A DNA stretch of 64,000 nt from Gracilaria gracilis (lineage: Eukaryota > Rhodophyta > Florideophyceae > Gracilariales > Gracilariaceae): assembly GCA_030374805.1 (NCBI GenBank), contig JARGSG010000019.1:248001-312000 (forward strand), written 5' to 3'. A model generated the notes under the pieces. The model was not told the origin of the DNA and searched no databases. It saw only the letters and a program-made list of their open reading frames with translations. Positions within the stretch are counted from its first letter, which is position 1. Every line of letters starts with the position of its first letter. Of this stretch, positions 19,367-32,131 are shown piece after piece. A program made the translations under genes and the position numbers.

Positions 19367-20644
19367 TCAGCGACTACTCTGCTCGTGCACCCTCCACACC
19401 TGCTCTCCTAGAAGCTCAGCAATTGACAGCACAGTTAATTGTTCAAACTGCTTCTCCTTTGGCACTTGAATGCTGTTCGTCACGATGACTTCCTCGAACA
19501 CACCGGATGACAACCGCTCCACTGCAGGTCCTGAGAACACTGGATGCGTAGCACAAGCGAACACTTGACGTGCTCCACGATCACGGAGCATTTTGGCCGC
19601 CTCACATATTGTACCTGCAGTATCGATCATATCATCAACAAGAATCGCAGTCTGGCCCTCGACGTCTCCAACGAGATTCAAAACTTTGGCTACGTTATGT
19701 CCGTCCCTTCTCTTATCGATTATTGCCAGTGGAGCGTCATTGACTCCCTTCGCAAATGCCCTAGCCCTTGCCACTCCACCAACATCCGGTGCAACAACTA
19801 CAACATCATTGAGCTCTTTGGCACAGATGTACTTTTCCAAGACACTCGATGCGTAAACGTGATCGACTGGGATATCAAAGAAACCGCATGTTTGTGGAGA
19901 ATGTATATCTACAAGAACAATCCTGTCTACCCCCGCTGATGAGAGCATATTAGCGACGAGCTTACTTGTAAGAGCTTCTCTTCTTCGACGATCGGGATCT
20001 ATGAGACGATCTGCACGCGCATAGCCATAATATGGAATCACGGCGGTGATTTGATGAGCCGAAGCGCGTCTACATGCATCTATCATTAATAGAAGCTCTA
20101 TTAAGTTGTCGTTGGTAGGAATGGATGTACCCTGAATAAGAAAAACGTTACAACCGCGAACAGATTCTTCGATACGCACGTAGGTCTCGCCGTCGGAAAA
20201 CGTCTTGCGTAGCATAGCCGAAGGGCCTGTCTTTCCCACATATCGCGAAATGTCGTCTGCCAACGGAAGGTTTGATGATCCAGCAAATATACGCATGCGG
20301 TGGGAGCCGAAGTTAAGATGCGCTTGTGTTGTTTGCACGGAAGGAATAATTAAAGGATGCTCTCGCGAAGTAGGGGAGATTTGAGAACTGGAAGATTTCT
20401 CCTCATCGGCGGATATGGTGTTTTTTGGCTCCAAACGGAACGGAGTTGCGGAGCGAGAAGGGAAAGCTAAGACAGATTTGTGACAAGATGAACCGGTTGC
20501 GAACACAGAAGGACGCAGAGTGACACTTGACGTTGAAAAAGCACTATTTCTGAGGCACATTTGTGGTTCACTGCGGCTTGATGAGACCGATACTTGAGTG
20601 TTGAGAAGACCTCCATGATTACCAAATGAAACAAATGCCATCAT
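19367..20644 (-). CDS. Ribose-phosphate pyrophosphokinase (PRPP synthetase), probably plastid-targeted
   Basis: The enzyme makes PRPP from ribose 5-phosphate and ATP for nucleotide, His and Trp synthesis. The 425-residue protein has about 110 extra N-terminal residues beginning MMAFVSFG, Ser-rich and nearly free of acidic residues at first; a MAFV start is typical of red algal plastid transit peptides. The enzyme part begins MRIFAGSSNLPLADDI and shows FSDGETYVRI, PYYGYARADR, the metal/ATP motif VDIHSPQTCGFF, VVAPDVGGVARA, and the PRPP-binding loop ILVDDMIDTAGT, as in class I enzymes. It is divergent from gyrB, with 508 bp between starts. Confidence 0.93.
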   Translation of the reverse strand: MMAFVSFGNHGGLLNTQVSVSSSRSEPQMCLRNSAFSTSSVTLRPSVFATGSSCHKSVLAFPSRSATPFRLEPKNTISADEEKSSSSQISPTSREHPLIIPSVQTTQAHLNFGSHRMRIFAGSSNLPLADDISRYVGKTGPSAMLRKTFSDGETYVRIEESVRGCNVFLIQGTSIPTNDNLIELLLMIDACRRASAHQITAVIPYYGYARADRLIDPDRRRREALTSKLVANMLSSAGVDRIVLVDIHSPQTCGFFDIPVDHVYASSVLEKYICAKELNDVVVVAPDVGGVARARAFAKGVNDAPLAIIDKRRDGHNVAKVLNLVGDVEGQTAILVDDMIDTAGTICEAAKMLRDRGARQVFACATHPVFSGPAVERLSSGVFEEVIVTNSIQVPKEKQFEQLTVLSIAELLGEQVWRVHEQSSR

Positions 20645-23231
<2,587 letters not shown>

Positions 23232-23343
23232 CAAGTGCTTGAATTCTAACTGAGGTCGAGAAGAAGAATAAAAGAGAAACATCGCTCGTTCTTTCGTTAT
23301 CGCTGCGCACCTGCAAAGAGTCTGATCTGCTGCAAGAGAGTCA

Positions 23344-25398
23344 CTATACTGCAGGCTGGCAACATTGACAGAGTATATCTGGAATGGGAAACATGGCCGC
23401 CTGAATGCGTTTGTAAGCCAGCCTCACTCTCTCGCGTATCTTCTCATCTTTGCATTCCACCTCTCCGGTTAGCATATCGATTCCCACTTTGTTCAGATCG
23501 ATCAGCAAACGAATCTTATGGGGCGAACCCTTCAGTCGTCTAACAGGTCCAAATCTTGCCGTGAGAAGCTTCCGGCCTATTCTGAGGATTTCGCTTATCG
23601 GTGCATCTCCGTCATGAGGCGATTTTGACAAAGCTATGGCAGCTACAGCTTCAGTCAACATATCTGATGCATAGCCGCTTGCCCATGACATTCTGACCGA
23701 CGTTCTTTCCTTTAGTTCCAACACGACAGCGCCTTGTGCCATTCTAATCACCTCAGCCTCATGATCATAATCGACATCTCGGAAAGCAGTTTTCAGCTGC
23801 GTTGCCAGTGTGATGAAAGGTTTGGAAAGCGGTACGGTCTGATGTTGATCAATGTGTGTGAGTTTCAACGTCGTGTACTGTGGAAGATCTGAGGGTCTCA
23901 CTAGGGTGTACGCAAAGTCCTGTTGAATCAAAAGTCCAGAAACTCTTGTTCCTCCCTTAACTGTTTCCTGAGCTTCGTCTTGAGATAGGACATTAATCGC
24001 TCGTGCCGTTAACTCACTCCGGAATTTCAATCTAACTGTACTGCAATTTAAAGGAGAGTGAAGATCTAGTTTTCTGCCGCCTTCTCCCTTGTTGTGAATT
24101 GTTTCAAGAGCTCCTCGAAGCCGCGCCATATTGTTCTTCTCTCCATGGACGAGAACACAATGTGTTGGCTTTGTGTCATCAATGAACATCCTTGTCTCTT
24201 TAAAATCAGCGTGGGCAGCAAATGTAATATAGTCGACACTGCATGCTAGCTTCACGTGTCTTCCATCCAGTCGTTGAATTGTCTCTGGTTCTGTTAGAAC
24301 TTGCTTGGCCAAGGTCCCTTCAACAGAATAGCCGCTTAACACTAACCCATTCTGCTTACTTGTGCACCAGCGCTCAAATAGTTCACGTGAGAGGCCATTT
24401 TGTAGCATTCCTGGAGATGCCATGAAAACGCAAGGCCCGTCATCTTCGAAATGGTTGATCCCCCTAATGTTCTTTACGTACTTGAAATCAAAAGGGTTAC
24501 TTATTTCGAACCTTCTTCGTACGTTGTCATTCATCATATTTATGTACGTTTGATACACAGGCATGCACCTTTGGGCAATTGCACTTGCATAGTATATAGG
24601 GACATTCTGTAGATCAGGATTGGCCTCCCAGAACTCATCGAGTATTAGTAGTAATTCCTGTGCTCGGCCAAGAGCAAAAACAGGAAGCAACACACGACCA
24701 CCCTGTCGGACAACTCGTGCCACTCTATCCGTAAATCTTCTCTCCCGAAGGCGTCTTCCTTCGTGCTCCTGCACGCCATATGTAGACTCAACAATTAGTA
24801 CGTCAGGTCGGAACGGGGGTATTTCAGCGGCTTTCAGATGTCTGTCTTCTTCTCTTGAATAGTCCCCAGTGTAAAGCACCCGTACTCCGGCAATTTCGAC
24901 CAAGAACATTGCTCCTCCCAACACGTGTGCAGCATAGAAGGGCCTAAACTTTATGCCGTTCACGTTGACTTCCGCATGATAGTCCACAACTTCTATTCGA
25001 CACATCGTTTTATCCACATCCTCTTCAGTGTACAATGATTCCTCCCCTGGCGCATTCCGAGAAACTCGCACGAAATCAGAAAGAAGTGCTTTGTAAATAG
25101 CTCTGGTCGGTTGAGTCATGAAGACTCTTGCCTTGGGATTAAAGTTTGTCCGTTCCATAAGGAAAGGGAGACCAGCGGCGTGGTCAAGATGATAGTGAGT
25201 GACGAGAACAAGATCAATTTCCTCTGGTTCAATGGAATCAAAGAATGGAAGAGAGGATTCTCCTGAATATGCGGGGTGAACACCGCAGTCAAACATAACC
25301 GTCTTCCCCATAAACTTTAAAATACAGCAAGACCTTCCGACTTCATTGCCCGCCCCGATGGGCATAATTTGCATCTCATTTTCGGCGCTCACATTCAT
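23344..25398 (-). CDS. CPSF3: CPSF73, the pre-mRNA 3'-end endonuclease
   Basis: This is the zinc-dependent endonuclease of the cleavage and polyadenylation complex in the nucleus. It is a metallo-beta-lactamase/beta-CASP protein: IMPIGAGNEVGRSC at the N terminus, motif 2 THYHLDH (67-73), VLYTGDYSREEDRHL, and the beta-CASP part with LLPVFALGRAQELLLILDEF and FMASPGMLQNGLSRELFERW. VDYITFAAHADFKET and VLVHGE(K)NNM follow, and then a C-terminal CPSF73-100 domain. Start 25398 gives 684 residues, the same length as the human protein, and begins just before the conserved GAGNEVG. The frame is open 69 codons further up, but that part has no family counterpart. Confidence 0.96.
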   Translation of the reverse strand: MNVSAENEMQIMPIGAGNEVGRSCCILKFMGKTVMFDCGVHPAYSGESSLPFFDSIEPEEIDLVLVTHYHLDHAAGLPFLMERTNFNPKARVFMTQPTRAIYKALLSDFVRVSRNAPGEESLYTEEDVDKTMCRIEVVDYHAEVNVNGIKFRPFYAAHVLGGAMFLVEIAGVRVLYTGDYSREEDRHLKAAEIPPFRPDVLIVESTYGVQEHEGRRLRERRFTDRVARVVRQGGRVLLPVFALGRAQELLLILDEFWEANPDLQNVPIYYASAIAQRCMPVYQTYINMMNDNVRRRFEISNPFDFKYVKNIRGINHFEDDGPCVFMASPGMLQNGLSRELFERWCTSKQNGLVLSGYSVEGTLAKQVLTEPETIQRLDGRHVKLACSVDYITFAAHADFKETRMFIDDTKPTHCVLVHGEKNNMARLRGALETIHNKGEGGRKLDLHSPLNCSTVRLKFRSELTARAINVLSQDEAQETVKGGTRVSGLLIQQDFAYTLVRPSDLPQYTTLKLTHIDQHQTVPLSKPFITLATQLKTAFRDVDYDHEAEVIRMAQGAVVLELKERTSVRMSWASGYASDMLTEAVAAIALSKSPHDGDAPISEILRIGRKLLTARFGPVRRLKGSPHKIRLLIDLNKVGIDMLTGEVECKDEKIRERVRLAYKRIQAAMFPIPDILCQCCQPAV

Positions 25399-26503
25399 GA
25401 TAAAGCCCTTGACACTCGGATTTGAGCTGTGAGTGAGCTGTACGAATGAAGGAGCTCTCGAGTACGCTAAGTCGTTTCCAAGCACAAATTTGTCCAACTC
25501 CAGATCTACGCACGAAAGTGTCTTATTGCTAGTGGTATGGTCTTGGAATCTCGTTTCAAACCGACAAGTCGTTCCCTTCTCAGCAAGTCGTACCTTTCTC
25601 AGCAACCCAGGCTCTGAAGGTCGCGCTTCTTGTTATCACTGCTGGAAAAGTACTAGAAGCTCCGGCTTGCTTTAGGGGTGAAAGTGAGCTTTTAAGGCTG
25701 TGTCCATGGCCTACGGGTCAAGAGCGAGAGCCAGAACACTAGGCTAATCTTGTATGATATTTGCCTTTTTTTTGAACGGTTTTGTCTTTCACCTTCTCAA
25801 GATCAAAATCAATGCCAATGTGCATGGAAGAAGACCGCAACATGATCCTCTACTTCGGCGCTGGAGGGTAGTCCTTTATCTTTCCTCCAACAACGCCATT
25901 TGCTTCCTCCAAGCAAGGCACGGGGCTACCAGCTAGGGGCTTTGCATATTTTGCCAACACTAGGAACACTAGCGTTCTATACAAGCACTTCTGCGATGGA
26001 ATTAAGTCGAAAGTCTTCCCATAGCAGACTTGACGTGCCAAACGCTGCTCAGCGTACCTACGAAGAAAATGAAGGGACCATCTAATACAAAGAAACTCTA
26101 TTGTCGAAAAAAAAAAAACTAAGCAATGAAAGCAACATAGAAGACGGGCTATGGCGAATACGGAAAGTGGGGAACGCATGCTCATTATTATAGAAAGGGT
26201 TTGATGTAAATGTCAGGATCACTGAACCTGCAAATCACTTCTTTCTTGTCTTGGCCAAAAGGTTCCGTCAATGAGTCATGAAAAGAGGTGTTAGCGTTAA
26301 TACTGGATTAAGGACCAGGCTCTCCGAAACTCAGAACCACGTCAACAGGTTCCATTCAGCGGACACGATGAGCTTTGATCATGTCAGCATAGGACTTCAT
26401 TCATATTGCTTATCGTTTCAAAATGTCTTCTTGTCCGAAGGCAAGACGTTCGTTACCTCGAAAGATCTCCAGGAGAACGAAGCAACACTTTGTGTAATCT
26501 ATT
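25399..26503. other. Intergenic stretch between CPSF73 and the TrmH-like gene
   Basis: A 1.1-kb AT-richer stretch with an A13 run near 26107-26120. Short ORFs exist on both strands but none carries a recognisable motif. It holds the CPSF73 promoter and the TrmH-like 3' region. Confidence 0.4.
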
Positions 26504-27552
26504 CTATACAAAATCTGCTACTTCATGTTCAAGTTTGTGTTTCTTCACGATAGTCGCTGCCCTTTTCGTGGACATTAGGAGCCATCTAAGGTACAGCTCG
26601 TTGATTAGATTATCATCAAGATCTGGAACTATGGCACCACATTGGCGTACATGAAACAAAAACATCGCGCAACTGACGGAAATGTTAAAACTTTGGGAGA
26701 AGCCTGACATCGGAATGTATACTTTCATGTCAGCAACATCTCTTAAAGCAAAACTCAGTCCCCTTTCTTCGTTCCCAAACATCAGACATATTCTGTCCAT
26801 TTCCTCGAAATTAACTTCACTTATGGGGATTGCGTCGTCATCAAGACAAGTCGCAATGAGAGTGAACCCGCGTTTCTTAAGAGCAGTGGTTGCGTCCAGG
26901 CAATGTCTGTACTTATTGACAATCATCCACTGCGGTGATGCATGTACAATAAATGTCATATCCACCAAAATGCGCCAGACAACGTTACATGGGTCAGTCG
27001 ATCAGCTCCCGAACGCAGGCAAAACGCAATTCAAGTTTGTAATGATCGTACCTTGTCAGCATTCATGGTGATACCTCCGGGAACCTTAAAAGGCTCATAA
27101 GACTCTACCGCATGAGCTTCAAGAAGACCGAACCCTTCCATAGTTCTTAAACATGCAGCACCATTGGCAGGGTCATGCAGATTTTCAAAGAGACATTGTA
27201 CTCGCTGGCATCGATTGGACAAGACTTCTTCGACTCTTTTTAATCGACCCGGTTTAACTGCATCTCTCAGCATAGCTAAAAGTTTAGTCTCTTTAACTCG
27301 ACTTCCATAGAGGCCGGTCGGACCCCAACTACCATCATCGTTCTTTCCAACAGGTGGTTTTGGCTGTTTGGGCAATATAGGATGGTCTGCTTTGTTGAAA
27401 CGGGTTTTTTTTCCATTTGCTTTGGTTTCCTTACCTGCTTCTTCGAATAGAATTTCCATATTCCTAAGGTGAAGTTGAGCGCGGAGTTGGGCTGTGAAAG
27501 AGGACGGGATTTGTCGACCGGGCAAAAGATATCTGTGAAACGGGAGCATCAC
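26504..27552 (-). CDS. SpoU/TrmH-type RNA 2'-O-ribose methyltransferase, two exons
   Basis: SPOUT enzymes methylate the 2'-OH of tRNA or rRNA with S-adenosylmethionine. Exon 1 is 27552-27052, ending ...ITMNADK; the intron 27051-26930 (122 nt) runs GTACGA...CGCAG; exon 2 is 26929-26504, beginning WMIVNKYR. The joined reading matches the plant family pattern SMGAEKWL. Seen: an N-terminal helical part, LFENLHDPANGAACLRTMEG (the N-x-D-P-N-x-G-A motif 1), ICLMFGNEERGLS (motif 2, GNE-x-G) and IPMSGFSQSFNISVS (motif 3 of the trefoil knot). The spliced length is 308 residues. By similarity to TrmH, Gm18 of tRNA is the likely target. A leader with Arg and Ser hints at an organelle. Confidence 0.88.
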
Positions 27553-29630
27553 GCTTCAGCTTTGCATCATATCATGTCCGTCGTGGCAAACAAAGCCAAA
27601 AAACCCAGCCAATCTGCAATGTGATTGCATTCCAAAAAATGGCAAAACAGGGACCTCTTGAGTGGCGCTTTTGAAGTTCTATCCGCCGACGTCGGATCGT
27701 CGAGAACGAACAATTATACAAGTCTGAAAGCAACTCCTGCTCTTCGTCTGCTGGTTACTAGATACGTTGCTCGAACTCCATGCACCCGTATTTAGTATTT
27801 TGTTCGTCGACCATTGTTGCTAGTTTGCACAATAGGCGCCTTGACTTGCAACGCAGAAAGTCTCACTGTTCGACCGTTCGATAATTCCTGTACTGAAAAG
27901 CCCCCCCTTCCCCCCAACGTACCAATTGCCAATTGCCAATAGGTCAAACATAGTAAAAAAAAACAGAACATGTTCCTTCATAGGACCGAGGTCCAGGATC
28001 CTTTATCTCTATGTCTGCTAGTATTCATAGGGAATGGTATTGAATACTCTGCGATGTCTTTTCAAACAAAGACTACAGAGCCGTCGATATCATTCAAGGT
28101 GTGAATGGGATGTATATCTCCTTTTAAGCACCTAATATTTATAGAAGATGTGAGTGCTTTTCTTCTTTACTGTGGTCAACCGCCCCTGCTCCGAAGCGAC
28201 CGAAGAGCTATCTACATATCGCATCTAGAGGTAGTTCTCTCTCTTGAAGAAAGCCAAAAACCGTAACGGCCACTCCTTAATCATATCTATCAGTGATTTA
28301 CCTTTTCTTTCATCGATGTGAGTACGAAAAGGTGTACATCATATCTGAATCATTCGTATGTTTGCATATTGTTGACAAGTACATATATATCTCAAGACTT
28401 TGGTATAGGATGAAAGGTCTAACAACAATTCGATTTTTTTCAGAAGTCTAGAACACCCGTTCTGAAAAAGGTAGCGAGAGTCTTCTGTTAGAGTTTCTTT
28501 TCGGAATACAATGAAAATGATGCTACATCTGCAACAGTAGCAGAATATGAGCTTTTTTTTTTTACCGCCATATAAACTAGAACGTCTGCATGTGAGCGAT
28601 ATATTTTCGTATATATCGATATACGGTGTGCTACATATATTTCCACTAGGTCATTTGACTAGAGAGCATGTGGGACTCCATTGCAACCTTTGCCGAAAAA
28701 TCATGTAACTTGTTCATATTTACCTTTGCAGAGCCTCCGAGGCCAGTTTCCTTTGCAAGGCCTTAAAGAGTTTCCATTTTCCTCTCTTACACTTTTCGGA
28801 AATCCTGAGCAGTTCTGCTCACCCCGATGAGCAGATGGCAAAAACTCAGGAGGCGCGGGCAGTTTTTCAGGATAATCTCTCTCTCTCACGGGAGAAGAAG
28901 AGAGGAGTGTTGCTGCTTAGAGAAATTCTCTCGGGTACTTTTCTACACCGTACTCGTCCGAAACAAACGATATCTCTTTATTTGATGAAGCAAAACGGAG
29001 ATGGTCAATTTTTGCAGTGCAATACCACAGGAGCTTCCAAGCCAAAACTATTTCCGGAAGAGTTAACTTCGAACTCTGAATCATATGGCGCAGATTCGTT
29101 TCTCAGAATAATATTCTATCTTTGATTGTGCGTTGCTCCTAAACTTATCATTTGTTTCCTCTCCAACACCTCATTATGCTATCGTTGGTAAAGGGTTACC
29201 TTCGGTATGTTGGTGACGAAGAAGACGGAAACATCGAAGGGCGGTAGAATTCGTTCACCAGGTCTTCGAAAATAGAAGGAATTAAAATATGCTATCTTCC
29301 AAAATTCTGATCTGAAAGGGTGACAGAGCATTGCAGAAAGTGTGCCTTGCTGCATCGTATCTCAGGAGAAACTATTTCTCCGTTATCATGTTACTCTGTA
29401 AACTTTATGGCGAAAAGAAGCTCCTCGTATTATGCAAGTTATATACCACACATCCTGGTGGAGTATTTGATGATTCCGCTTTGAAAAGCGTTCAGGAACA
29501 CATGCGTTCGCACCCGTTCATTCGGTCATGAACGCTGAACAGTCGTGAAGGTCTTCTTCGTGAGCGCTCCCACCAATCTGTTACGACACCGATTTACTTG
29601 TTCTCTCTGGCTCAGCAGTGTTTCAGCAAT
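27553..29630. other. 2-kb AT-rich gene-free stretch
   Basis: No gene or RNA is supported. It holds short A/T runs (A8 at about 27954, T9 at about 28554), a near-palindrome CGTATATATCGATATACG at about 28605, a repeated CCAATTG at 27922-27938, and small ORFs without motifs. The last 400 bp must hold the promoter of the epimerase gene. Confidence 0.45.
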
Positions 29631-30371
29631 ATGGCTTCCAAAGTATTTGTTGCACCTTCTATTTTGTCATCCGACTTTGCTCGTCTTGCAGATGAGTCTG
29701 CTCGCATGAAAACCGTTGGAGCAGATTGGCTCCATGTCGATTGTATGGACGGCCATTTCGTTCCCAATTTAACTATCGGCCCACCTGTGGTGAAGTCGCT
29801 GCGAAGACATACCGATTTGTTTCTGGATTGTCACTTGATGGTTTCAAACCCAGGCCAGTGGATTGATCAACTCGCAGCAGGAGGTGCAGATGGAGCTACT
29901 TTTCATTTGGAAAGTTTTTGTAAAGCCCCTTATGACATTAACGATCCTAGTCCTTATGGAGGTCCCCGAGCAGAAGGGATGATGCAAGCCAGGGATTTGG
30001 CCAAGAAAATTCGAGCTTTAGGAATGAAAGTGGGACTTGCTCTTCGTCCTCGAACACCACTGGAAGTAGCGCAACAACTGATTGACGAAGGGCTTGTGGA
30101 TATGCTGTTAATAATGACTGTAGAACCAGGATTCGGGGGACAAAAGTTCATGGAACATGTCATGGAAAAAGTTAGAGAAGCGAGAACGCTGTACCCAAAT
30201 TTATTGATTCAAGTGGATGGGGGCATTGCTCCCAAGACGGTGCAAAAAGCAGTGGATGCCGGTGCAAATGTGTTGGTTGCAGGCTCTGCAATTTTTGGTG
30301 CTAAAGAACCCAAAGAAGTCGTTGACTGCTTCAGAAAAGCAGCTGAGGATGCAGCCTCCTCACGGTCATAA
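29631..30371 (+). CDS. rpe: Ribulose-phosphate 3-epimerase, cytosolic type
   Basis: It interconverts ribulose 5-phosphate and xylulose 5-phosphate in the pentose phosphate pathway. The 246-residue protein is a compact TIM barrel with the family signatures APSILSSDFARLADE, the metal-binding His and Asp in HVDCMDGHFVPN, LDCHLMV (second metal His), MTVEPGFGGQKF (catalytic loop) and IQVDGGIAPKT (second catalytic Asp). No transit peptide precedes MASKVFVAPS, so a cytosolic form is likely, distinct from the plastid Calvin-cycle enzyme. The start at 29631 is the first ATG; an upstream TTG in frame at 29598 was rejected. It ends 101 bp from the convergent PHO88-thioredoxin gene. Confidence 0.95.
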   Translation: MASKVFVAPSILSSDFARLADESARMKTVGADWLHVDCMDGHFVPNLTIGPPVVKSLRRHTDLFLDCHLMVSNPGQWIDQLAAGGADGATFHLESFCKAPYDINDPSPYGGPRAEGMMQARDLAKKIRALGMKVGLALRPRTPLEVAQQLIDEGLVDMLLIMTVEPGFGGQKFMEHVMEKVREARTLYPNLLIQVDGGIAPKTVQKAVDAGANVLVAGSAIFGAKEPKEVVDCFRKAAEDAASSRS

Positions 30372-30472
30372 TGACTGTCATGATGACCCTCCCACTTGCG
30401 CTTGTGATGTGTTGTTATTGCAAAGTTAGTACAGTACCACAGAATAATATATATCGATACGGTTAAATGACA

Positions 30473-31387
30473 TCACAAGTACGACTCGATAATTTGTCGT
30501 AACCTTTTCGGCGTTGGTGCTATCTCGCTCTGTAGCAGAGTTTCATCACGGTAGAAGTAGATTGATGGAATACTTGTAACTCGAAGATCCGATGCCAGGT
30601 CAAGGGAGATATCCACATCGATTGTGACAAAGACTACTTCTTTGAAATGTTCTGCGAGCTTGGTGAATTCAGGTGCCATCGCACGACAAGGTCCACACCA
30701 TGCTGCGGAGCAATCCAATACAACTAGAGCACCCTTCTTAGCGGATTTGAGAAGCTGTTCGAACTGCTCGCGTCCTTCAACAACCTTAACAGGGGATTCG
30801 GGCGTCTTTGCAAAGACTGGTGTGGCACCAAAAGGTCGCTCAAAGTCAGGGTGACCCGTTTCGTGCCACAAGTAAATCCTGAAGAGCGGATGGTAGAAGA
30901 CGCGATACAGAAAGAAGGCCGTGAACATAGGAAAGAAGGCGGTGTATCCACTCCAGAGATAGAACCAAATGGCGGCAATGGCGAACATTGGCAACTGCGA
31001 CGATAGCTGAGTGGCTACTTTGTTGTCATGATCAAACACAGTGAACACAGGCTGCTCCGTGACGGTGCCGTCCGCATTGTACACCTTGGATAAGGGAATG
31101 GGCGTCTGGTCTCTTTTCTTGAGCATCGAATAGAACACGAGGAACAAGGTGACGATCATTGCAAGCACGGTGACGACGAAGACGGCGATTCCAACTTTGG
31201 AATTCTGAACCGAAGCAGCGGCGACCAAGCCTCCAAACACGGGGCCCACGACCTTGACAGCGTCAACAAGCAGAGCCTTCAGCCAGGTCTTGGCTGTTGA
31301 CGCGTTGTTATCCTTCGATTCATCGGGTGTGGAGGCGGTGTTCGCAGGGGAAGCCCTTCGGCGGCGGCGCAAGTTTCTGGTGGGCAT
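30473..31387 (-). CDS. PHO88/SND3-like membrane domain fused to a thioredoxin domain
   Basis: The 304-residue protein has a basic, Ser/Thr-rich N terminus and hydrophobic segments at about 66-87 and 133-163. The stretch between them reads FTVFDHDNKVA, and FRIYLWHETGHPDFERPF follows the second. That order matches yeast PHO88/SND3 as I remember it, with TVRDYDLKE before the second segment and VKIHLFG...DLKRPF after it; PHO88 is an ER protein of the SRP-independent targeting pathway. From about 200 a thioredoxin domain follows: VVLDCSAAWCGPCRAMAPEF (WCGPC at 230-234), TSIPSIYFYRDE with the cis-Pro, and a final helix. The fold side of the second segment sets which face of the ER the thioredoxin domain occupies; I cannot decide it. 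The fusion is continuous in one exon. Confidence 0.75.
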   Translation of the reverse strand: MPTRNLRRRRRASPANTASTPDESKDNNASTAKTWLKALLVDAVKVVGPVFGGLVAAASVQNSKVGIAVFVVTVLAMIVTLFLVFYSMLKKRDQTPIPLSKVYNADGTVTEQPVFTVFDHDNKVATQLSSQLPMFAIAAIWFYLWSGYTAFFPMFTAFFLYRVFYHPLFRIYLWHETGHPDFERPFGATPVFAKTPESPVKVVEGREQFEQLLKSAKKGALVVLDCSAAWCGPCRAMAPEFTKLAEHFKEVVFVTIDVDISLDLASDLRVTSIPSIYFYRDETLLQSEIAPTPKRLRQIIESYL

Positions 31388-32131
31388 AGTGAGAAACAGT
31401 CAGACTGAGCTCTGAACAACAGCGTAGTGGAGCGGAAAAGGTCGGTCCTGGCGGAGAAGAGGGCAGAATAACGCAGGGCTTTCGACGGCGAGCGCGCCCC
31501 ATGATGGGCAATGATTGCGCTCCGGAACGGAAGCGGCACTTGCGTCATCCAAACGGCACATTTCGTCAGCGCGGATGGCTTTGGGTGCGAACAACAACCG
31601 GAGGCGGACAGATTGGCTGTAAGGTGGTTGCTTACACGATGCAGCGCCTGATCCGCCGATCGATGTGGAAGTGTGGAAGACGTCGAGATCCTGTGTGCAT
31701 GCATGCGCCAGCGCGTCTGCGATTGCGTCGCGGCACAAAAAACGGTCGAAAATTAGATAAGAGCGGCTGCAGGCTGCAGCCGCTGCGGCTGGACCGGCGA
31801 CGCGTTTTCTTTTCTGCACAAAGTGCTTTTTACACCTGTAAAGTGTATCTACATATCTATTGTTCATTCGTCTACAAGGAATCGGCATTCGCTCCCGCCC
31901 GCGTGGCAAGTCCCGAGCACAACAGTCACCTTACCGCCGGTCTGTTGGAACGCCGCCGCCGCCAAGGGTTGTACCAACGGTAGCCCTCTTACTGTGCATC
32001 CAAAACAAACCCCGAGGGTTTGTCGTCAACTTCGGCCGAAAGCAATACACTCGCCTTCGCCCTTCGGCTCGTCTCGCTCCACCGCCGTGCGTCTGCGCAA
32101 CAAGTGCTCCGCCTCGCCGTCGGTCGTCAAC
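31388..32131. promoter_or_regulatory. Head-to-head spacer between PHO88-Trx and UBE2Z-like genes
   Basis: 744 bp between divergent starts. A hairpin-like GCTGCAGGCTGCAGC lies at about 31766. The UBE2Z-like frame is open upstream to 31823, so an N-terminal extension is possible, but the residues there look like translated UTR. Confidence 0.35.

Noticed and set aside
25399..25605. N-terminal extension of CPSF73 (69 codons)
   Set aside because: The family start is at 25398 and the resulting length equals that of the human protein; kept only as an open possibility.
28701..29125. Small ORFs in the 2-kb spacer
   Set aside because: Both strands have equally weak ORFs with no recognisable content.
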